Shown here: one piece after another, positions 60,255 to 64,000 of the stretch
Numbering within the stretch: position 1 is the first letter of the stretch
Layout of the letters: the number at the start of each line of letters is the position of its first letter
DNA from: Hydrogenivirga caldilitoris
Lineage (GTDB): Bacteria > Aquificota > Aquificia > Aquificales > Aquificaceae
Assembly: GCF_003664005.1 (NCBI RefSeq)
Contig: NZ_RCCJ01000001.1
Span: forward strand, 496,001-560,000
Length of the DNA stretch: 64,000 nt
Reading direction: 5' to 3'
Position numbers and translations under genes: made by a program
Notes under the pieces: generated by a model
The model's database searches: none
What the model was told of the DNA's origin: nothing
Seen by the model: the letters and a program-made list of their open reading frames with translations, nothing else

Positions 60255-60803
60255 ATGAGTAAGCAGACTAAACAACTTGGAGGCTGGGGATTGGTTGGAG
60301 CCTTGGTTGCCTCAATACTAAGTGCAGCCATTCCCTTTATAGGGATACTCGCCCTTGTAGGTTGGATACTGGCGGTTATCGCTTATATCAAGGCTTCGGA
60401 AGAGCTTGGGGAACCTGAGATAAAGGCTAACGTCATAAAAGCGATAGTTGCAGGTGTAGTTGCTCTCGTTGTCTTCATACTTGGTGGGGGGACTATGGCT
60501 GCGGGAATGCTCTCCCAGATGCGTGAAGGTGGTGGCATGCACATGGGAGGTACAGGGTTACTGATCATGGTCGTCGCTTGGGTTATAGGTCTTGTGGCAG
60601 CATGGTTTTGGTACAAAGCCAACTCCTACATGACCGAGAAAACTCAAGTGGGTTTATTTAAAACCGGTGGACTGCTTATGTTTGTGGGTGCAGTCCTGGC
60701 AATAATCCTGATCGGAGGACTCATATCGCTGATTGGCGAGATACTGCTTATAGTCGCCTGGTTTAGTGTGCAGGAGAAGGTGGAAGAACCTCAAACCGTC
60801 TAA
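60255..60803 (+). CDS. DUF996 integral membrane protein
   Basis: A 182-residue protein with about four to five TM helices and the DUF996 pattern (KQLGGWGLVGALV at the N-terminus, IKASEELGEPEIK, WYKANSYMTEKTQV). The loop between helices 2 and 3 has a Met/Gly/His cluster (MLSQMREGGGMHMGGTG). Function unknown. Good Shine-Dalgarno (AGGAGGTGAG). It overlaps convergent mqnE by 4 bases (CTAA). Confidence 0.8.
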   Translation: MSKQTKQLGGWGLVGALVASILSAAIPFIGILALVGWILAVIAYIKASEELGEPEIKANVIKAIVAGVVALVVFILGGGTMAAGMLSQMREGGGMHMGGTGLLIMVVAWVIGLVAAWFWYKANSYMTEKTQVGLFKTGGLLMFVGAVLAIILIGGLISLIGEILLIVAWFSVQEKVEEPQTV

Positions 60804-61915
60804 TTGTAAACCTTAACCACCCTGTAAAAGGTGTCCCTCTCAACGGGCACCTTCCCTGCCTTTTTTATAAGAGAAACGAGCCTGTCTATGGAGTGACCGT
60901 AAGCTGCCATCGTACCTGCAGAGTGGACTATCTTCTCCTCCTCTATGGTACCATCAAGGTCATCAGCTCCAAAGTTTAAAGCTATTTGGGCCACCTTTTC
61001 TCCAAGGGTCACCCAGTAAGCCTTTATATGGGGAAAGTTATCCAAAAATATCCTTGATATAGCTATCGTCTTAAGGTCATCCACAGAGGAGGTTCTCCTT
61101 CCTCCGAGTCTGGTTCCTTCAGGCCAGTATGCTAGAGGTATGAAAACCTGAAAGCCTCCTGTCTCGTCCTGAATCTCCCTCAACCTTGCAAGGTGTTCAA
61201 CTCTTTCCTCAATGGTTTCTACATGTCCGTAAAGCATCGTAGCATTGGTAGGTATTCCGAGCCTATGAGCAGTTCTGTGGACCTCCAGGTACTCCTCAGC
61301 GTTTGCCTTGTTTGGTGCTATTATACGTCTTGCCCTGTCTGAAAATATCTCAGCACCTCCCCCAGGAAGGGCTTCAAGACCAGCCTCCTTGAGCTCTCCG
61401 AGCACCTCTTCGTAGCTCTTCTTTGAAATCTTGGACATGTGATGTATCTCTATGGCAGTCCAGGCTTTCACGACCACGTCCGGAAAACTTTCCTTTATAG
61501 CTCTGATAAGCTGTATGTACCTTTCGTAGCCCCAATGGGGAGGTATACCTCCTACCATATGAACCTCTCTTCCCCCTGCCTTATAGGTTTCTTCTACCTT
61601 CCTGAGGATATCTTCAAGGCTGAGCTCGTAGGCTTTCGGGTCTGACTTCTTTACACCAAAGGCGCAGAAATCACACTGGTAAACACATACGTTCGTCGGG
61701 TTTATCTGCCTGTTTACGATAAAGTAAGCGTTCATACCGTTTTTTCTGCGGTTTACCAACTCCGCAAGGTGCCCTATTGCTGAAAGCTCGTTGCTCTCAA
61801 AGAGGTATAAGGCGTCTTCCTCGCTTATCCTCTCTTCATTGACTACCTTCTGGGCTATGTCTGATAGCCTACTGTCAGATATGGTTTTGAAAAGGTCATC
61901 TATGGTTAGTTCCAT
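60800..61915 (-). CDS. mqnE: Aminodeoxyfutalosine synthase MqnE
   Basis: A 371-residue radical SAM enzyme of the futalosine route to menaquinone, joining SAM to 3-[(1-carboxyvinyl)oxy]benzoate. The cluster motif is CVYQCDFCAF. GLEALPGGGAEIFSDRARR, HRTAHRLGIPTNATMLYGH and VETIEERVEHLARLREIQDE are diagnostic of MqnE. The start at 61915 has a GGAGGAAAG Shine-Dalgarno and follows a TATAAT (61959-61954) by about 40 nt; an in-frame ATG at 61939 would lie on the promoter. It indicates a naphthoquinone-based respiratory chain. Other mqn genes are not here. Confidence 0.94.
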   Translation of the reverse strand: MELTIDDLFKTISDSRLSDIAQKVVNEERISEEDALYLFESNELSAIGHLAELVNRRKNGMNAYFIVNRQINPTNVCVYQCDFCAFGVKKSDPKAYELSLEDILRKVEETYKAGGREVHMVGGIPPHWGYERYIQLIRAIKESFPDVVVKAWTAIEIHHMSKISKKSYEEVLGELKEAGLEALPGGGAEIFSDRARRIIAPNKANAEEYLEVHRTAHRLGIPTNATMLYGHVETIEERVEHLARLREIQDETGGFQVFIPLAYWPEGTRLGGRRTSSVDDLKTIAISRIFLDNFPHIKAYWVTLGEKVAQIALNFGADDLDGTIEEEKIVHSAGTMAAYGHSIDRLVSLIKKAGKVPVERDTFYRVVKVYN

Positions 61916-61962
61916 TGCTTTCCTCCTCGCAAAGGACATTATATTAGGTTTAAATTATAAAT

Positions 61963-62943
61963 ATGATAAAAAACAAATTTAAAGGAGCCATACTTGGTGC
62001 AGCTCTCGGGGACGCTATAGGTAAATGTGTTGAAGACATAGTTGAAGAAGAAGTGTATGAATTTTACGGAGGCAGGGTGGAAGGGTTTGTCCCCCCTCAT
62101 CCCTCAAGTCCGGCTCACGGTCAGCTTCCGGAAGAGACTTCGGACGAAACCACTATTATGGCTCTCCTACTTGAAAGTGTTGTTGCTAAGAAGGAGATAG
62201 ACGTAAGAGACTTTCTCAACAGATTGATTCTCTGGTATGAGGATGAAGCTAAGCACAGGTATCCTGACCCATCCTTGCTAACAGCCATAGACCTTCTATC
62301 TCAGGGTATCAACCCGTCAACCCATGGACTATCCTCAAGCTCCATAGAAGGTATCCTTAGAAGCATAGTGGTTGGTCTTTATCACTACAACAACCCTGAC
62401 CTGGCTGCGGAAGGCTCTAAGCTTGTATCTCTTCTTACCCACAGGAGCGATGCCGTATCAAATGCTGCTGCTGTCTTGGGTGCTGCCATATCCTACTTAG
62501 TTCTTGAAGAGTTTGACCTTAGAGATTTCAACGAGAGGATACGTTTTATAAACTCCCTCAAGCGTTTCTTGACTGACAAGAAATACGAAAAGCCTCTTGA
62601 CCTTGTACAGGAACTACTTTATGAACAGGCAGACCTTAGTATGGCTATAAGAAACATAGGGAACGGCTCTTACGTGTTTGAGGCGCTACCCCTTGCTCTG
62701 TTTATATTCCTGTCAAACATTGAGACCCCTATGGAGGGTTTTTGGTGGGCAGTGAATTCCTATGGAGATTACGGCGGAGATACAGATGCCATAGCCTTCC
62801 TCGTGGGTGCTTTTGTGGGTGCTTACTTTGGAGACTCGGTTTTTCCACCGCACTTGCTTGAAGAGCTTGAAGGTTCAAGAAAGTATGAGGGATTGGCAGA
62901 AAAACTGTATGATATTACAGAAAAAATGATAACGAGGAGGTAA
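61963..62943 (+). CDS. ADP-ribosylglycohydrolase family protein
   Basis: A 326-residue all-helical ARH/DraG-family protein. The two Mg-binding segments are [14 protein letters not shown] plus [12 protein letters not shown] (usual form DDT, here DET) and [20 protein letters not shown]. These enzymes remove ADP-ribose from proteins or nucleic acids; in diazotrophs DraG acts on nitrogenase reductase, for which there is no evidence here. The Shine-Dalgarno of hfq is embedded in its last codons and hfq starts 5 bases after its stop. No Shine-Dalgarno of its own; TAAATT is 6 nt upstream. Confidence 0.88.
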   Translation: MIKNKFKGAILGAALGDAIGKCVEDIVEEEVYEFYGGRVEGFVPPHPSSPAHGQLPEETSDETTIMALLLESVVAKKEIDVRDFLNRLILWYEDEAKHRYPDPSLLTAIDLLSQGINPSTHGLSSSSIEGILRSIVVGLYHYNNPDLAAEGSKLVSLLTHRSDAVSNAAAVLGAAISYLVLEEFDLRDFNERIRFINSLKRFLTDKKYEKPLDLVQELLYEQADLSMAIRNIGNGSYVFEALPLALFIFLSNIETPMEGFWWAVNSYGDYGGDTDAIAFLVGAFVGAYFGDSVFPPHLLEELEGSRKYEGLAEKLYDITEKMITRR

Positions 62944-62948
62944 AAATA

Positions 62949-63191
62949 ATGCCTTACAAATTGCAGGAGAGCTTTTTAAATACGGCGAGGAAGAGGAAAG
63001 TAAAGGTTTCCATTTACCTTGTAAACGGAGTAAGGCTTCAGGGAAAGGTCAGGTCTTTTGATATGTTTACAATACTTTTGGAAGATGGCAAGCAGCAGAC
63101 TTTAGTTTACAAGCACGCTATAACCACAATAATACCCCACGAGAGGCTTGATATAGAGTTTGAAGAGGAAGGTATACCGGGGCAAGCTTAG
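62949..63191 (+). CDS. hfq: RNA chaperone Hfq
   Basis: An 80-residue Hfq, a hexameric Sm-like ring. Sm1 includes [20 protein letters not shown] and [19 protein letters not shown]; Sm2 includes [14 protein letters not shown], with the YKH motif of the proximal RNA site. The C-terminal tail is short and acidic. It would bind sRNAs and mRNA A/U tracts. AGGAGGT precedes the ATG and an intrinsic terminator overlaps the stop codon. Confidence 0.96.
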   Translation: MPYKLQESFLNTARKRKVKVSIYLVNGVRLQGKVRSFDMFTILLEDGKQQTLVYKHAITTIIPHERLDIEFEEEGIPGQA

Positions 63192-63203
63192 CCCCGTTTT
63201 TTT
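63178..63203 (+). terminator. Intrinsic terminator of the hfq transcript
   Basis: CGGGGC-AAGCTTA-GCCCCG followed by seven T. The stem includes the end of the hfq coding region and its stop. It is the only textbook intrinsic terminator I found in the window. Confidence 0.85.
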
Positions 63204-63534
63204 AAAGCATCCCAGGAGGTTTACCTTTAGATATTACGAGCCTGTCTACAGGTTTACCTCCTTTAAGGTGTTCGTTTATTATCTCTTCCACATCCTCTAC
63301 CTTAACATTGCCGTACCACACACCCTCCGGGTAAACGACTATGGTTGGACCCATCATGCACGGTCCCAGGCAACCTGTAGGTGTAACAGCAGTCGTCATA
63401 AAGAGTTCCGGATCCATCTGAAGCTTTTCCATGAAAGCTTGATAGACCTCTCTTGAGCCCTTCTCTGCACAGGAACCTTGAGGATGTCCGGGTGGTCTCT
63501 GGTTTACGCATATAAACACGTGCTTGAATTCCAT
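63202..63534 (-). CDS. Thioredoxin-like [2Fe-2S] ferredoxin
   Basis: A 110-residue ferredoxin of the Aquifex Fd4/Clostridium 2FeCp type, with a thioredoxin fold. Cluster ligands are the Cys in FICVNQRPPG, GSCAEKG and GCLGPCMMGP, and the PEGVWYGNVKVEDV block is typical. It serves as a low-molecular-weight electron carrier; its partner is unknown. The ATG at 63534 is chosen because GGAGGT lies 7 nt before it; an in-frame GTG lies at 63543. Confidence 0.92.
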   Translation of the reverse strand: MEFKHVFICVNQRPPGHPQGSCAEKGSREVYQAFMEKLQMDPELFMTTAVTPTGCLGPCMMGPTIVVYPEGVWYGNVKVEDVEEIINEHLKGGKPVDRLVISKGKPPGML

Positions 63535-63604
63535 TCTTTGCACCTCCGCTCTTTTTTCGTAATTTTAACAGCCTTCCGTGATATAACCCTATGAGTTTTA
63601 TCAA

Positions 63605-64000
63605 CTACTTCAGAACCTTCTTAGTCTTTATGTAAAAGATGTAAAGGTCAAGCTCTGCCTGCGTTATACCGAGTTCTCTGCAGACATCGTGGAGCACCTC
63701 CTCAGCCTCCAGATACCTTTTGGGGGTCAGTGTCTTTACCTCCGGAAAGAGTCCGTTCTCAGTAAGGAACCTGTAAACGTGTCTGTCTATTATCGCTATA
63801 TCCTCCGCACCTATATTTCTGAGGAAATGGGACGCCTCTTTGTATCCAAAGCCTTTTATCTTGTGTTCAGATCTTGGGTCTGCCAGAAGCTCACGCACCT
63901 TTTTTCTGTCTTCTTCCTCTCTTATCAAATTGTTAATAAGGTCCCACCTCTCCCTTACCTCAACGATCCTCTCAGCCCTTTGCTCTGGAAATCTGTGCCC
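63605..64000 (-). CDS. ogg: N-glycosylase/DNA lyase, archaeal Ogg type (5' part beyond window)
   Basis: The C-terminal 131 residues of an 8-oxoguanine DNA glycosylase/AP lyase; the frame stays open to the window edge, so the start is missing. KIKGFGYKEASHFLRNIG is the helix-hairpin-helix with the catalytic Lys, and IAIIDRHVYRFL contains the catalytic Asp. LYIFYIKTKKVLK is the end. It removes oxidised guanine from DNA. This family is common in archaea and hyperthermophilic bacteria. The 61-base gap before the ferredoxin gene holds nothing definite beyond the latter's Shine-Dalgarno. Confidence 0.88.
   Translation of the reverse strand, partial: GHRFPEQRAERIVEVRERWDLINNLIREEEDRKKVRELLADPRSEHKIKGFGYKEASHFLRNIGAEDIAIIDRHVYRFLTENGLFPEVKTLTPKRYLEAEEVLHDVCRELGITQAELDLYIFYIKTKKVLK

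Noticed and set aside
1-64000. CRISPR array
   Set aside because: No spaced direct repeats of suitable length were seen.
1-64000. Known riboswitches (TPP, cobalamin, SAM, T-box) and rRNA
   Set aside because: No leader long enough or with recognisable conserved elements; gaps are nearly all under 165 bases.

Overview
The window looks like chromosome from a thermophilic, chemolithoautotrophic member of the Aquificota (Aquificaceae, Aquifex/Hydrogenobacter/Hydrogenivirga-like). This is inferred from the gene set: a thioredoxin-fold [2Fe-2S] ferredoxin of the Aquifex type, RNase HIII, futalosine-pathway MqnE, an archaeal-type Ogg, Hfq, Lys/Glu/Arg-rich proteins and extreme compaction. There is no gene-free stretch over 300 bases; the longest gap is 163 bases. 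No database search was possible, so the taxon is an inference.

Layout. 0-4.7 kb (minus): acyl-ACP synthetase/acyltransferase fusion, Fur regulator, thioesterase, M16 peptidase. 4.7-6.7 kb (plus): Mut7-C nuclease, TrpF, Era. 6.7-9.8 kb: a feo operon with an outer-membrane-barrel gene between feoA and feoB. 9.8-12 kb (minus): a 732-residue lipoate-ligase/DUF116/CODH-epsilon-like fusion. 12.5-17.8 kb: RND multidrug pump facing its adaptor and TolC genes. 17.8-18.9 kb: pheA. 19-23.9 kb: a YbhGFSR-like ABC exporter. 24-33 kb: HhH radical SAM protein, MutS, a glycosyltransferase, anaerobic ribonucleotide reductase with its activase, and two unrecognised genes. 33-37.7 kb (minus): plsY-GT39-unknown-thpR-purM. 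37.8-49 kb: a copper island (CusC, CusB, DUF411, Met-rich protein, DUF2231, NosL, a 36-residue membrane protein, CPH-type P1B ATPase, CusA) interrupted by a divergent gene for a Cyc2-type outer-membrane cytochrome-porin, then tRNA-Gly. 49.4-50.4 kb: a decayed TnpB element. 50.4-64 kb: housekeeping genes (thermonuclease, HldD, SdhA/FrdA, GspC-like, RNase HIII, GDPD, MnmG, phosphoesterase, LipM-like, DEAD-box helicase, DUF996, MqnE, ADP-ribosylglycohydrolase-Hfq, ferredoxin, Ogg).

The most striking element is the Cyc2 gene. Its N-terminus carries the full Cyc2 signature around one CXXCH haem site, followed by a predicted beta-barrel, which points to Fe(II) oxidation at the cell surface. Its promoter has a nine-base G:C homopolymer exactly between -35 TTGACA and -10 TAGAAA, the arrangement used for phase variation in some pathogens. 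A perfect 14-bp Crp/Fnr-like palindrome lies just downstream. The copper promoters carry tandem TGTTRAATTAAC-like elements, one of which abuts the cyc2 -35.

Genome-wide habits visible here: convergent genes nearly always overlap tail to tail (9 of 13 junctions), divergent genes are separated by as little as 14 bp, and many first genes have a -10 hexamer 6-8 nt before the start codon with no Shine-Dalgarno, suggesting leaderless mRNAs from overlapping bidirectional promoters. The clearest case is the RND/adaptor pair, whose start codons are equidistant from a self-complementary TATTATAATA.
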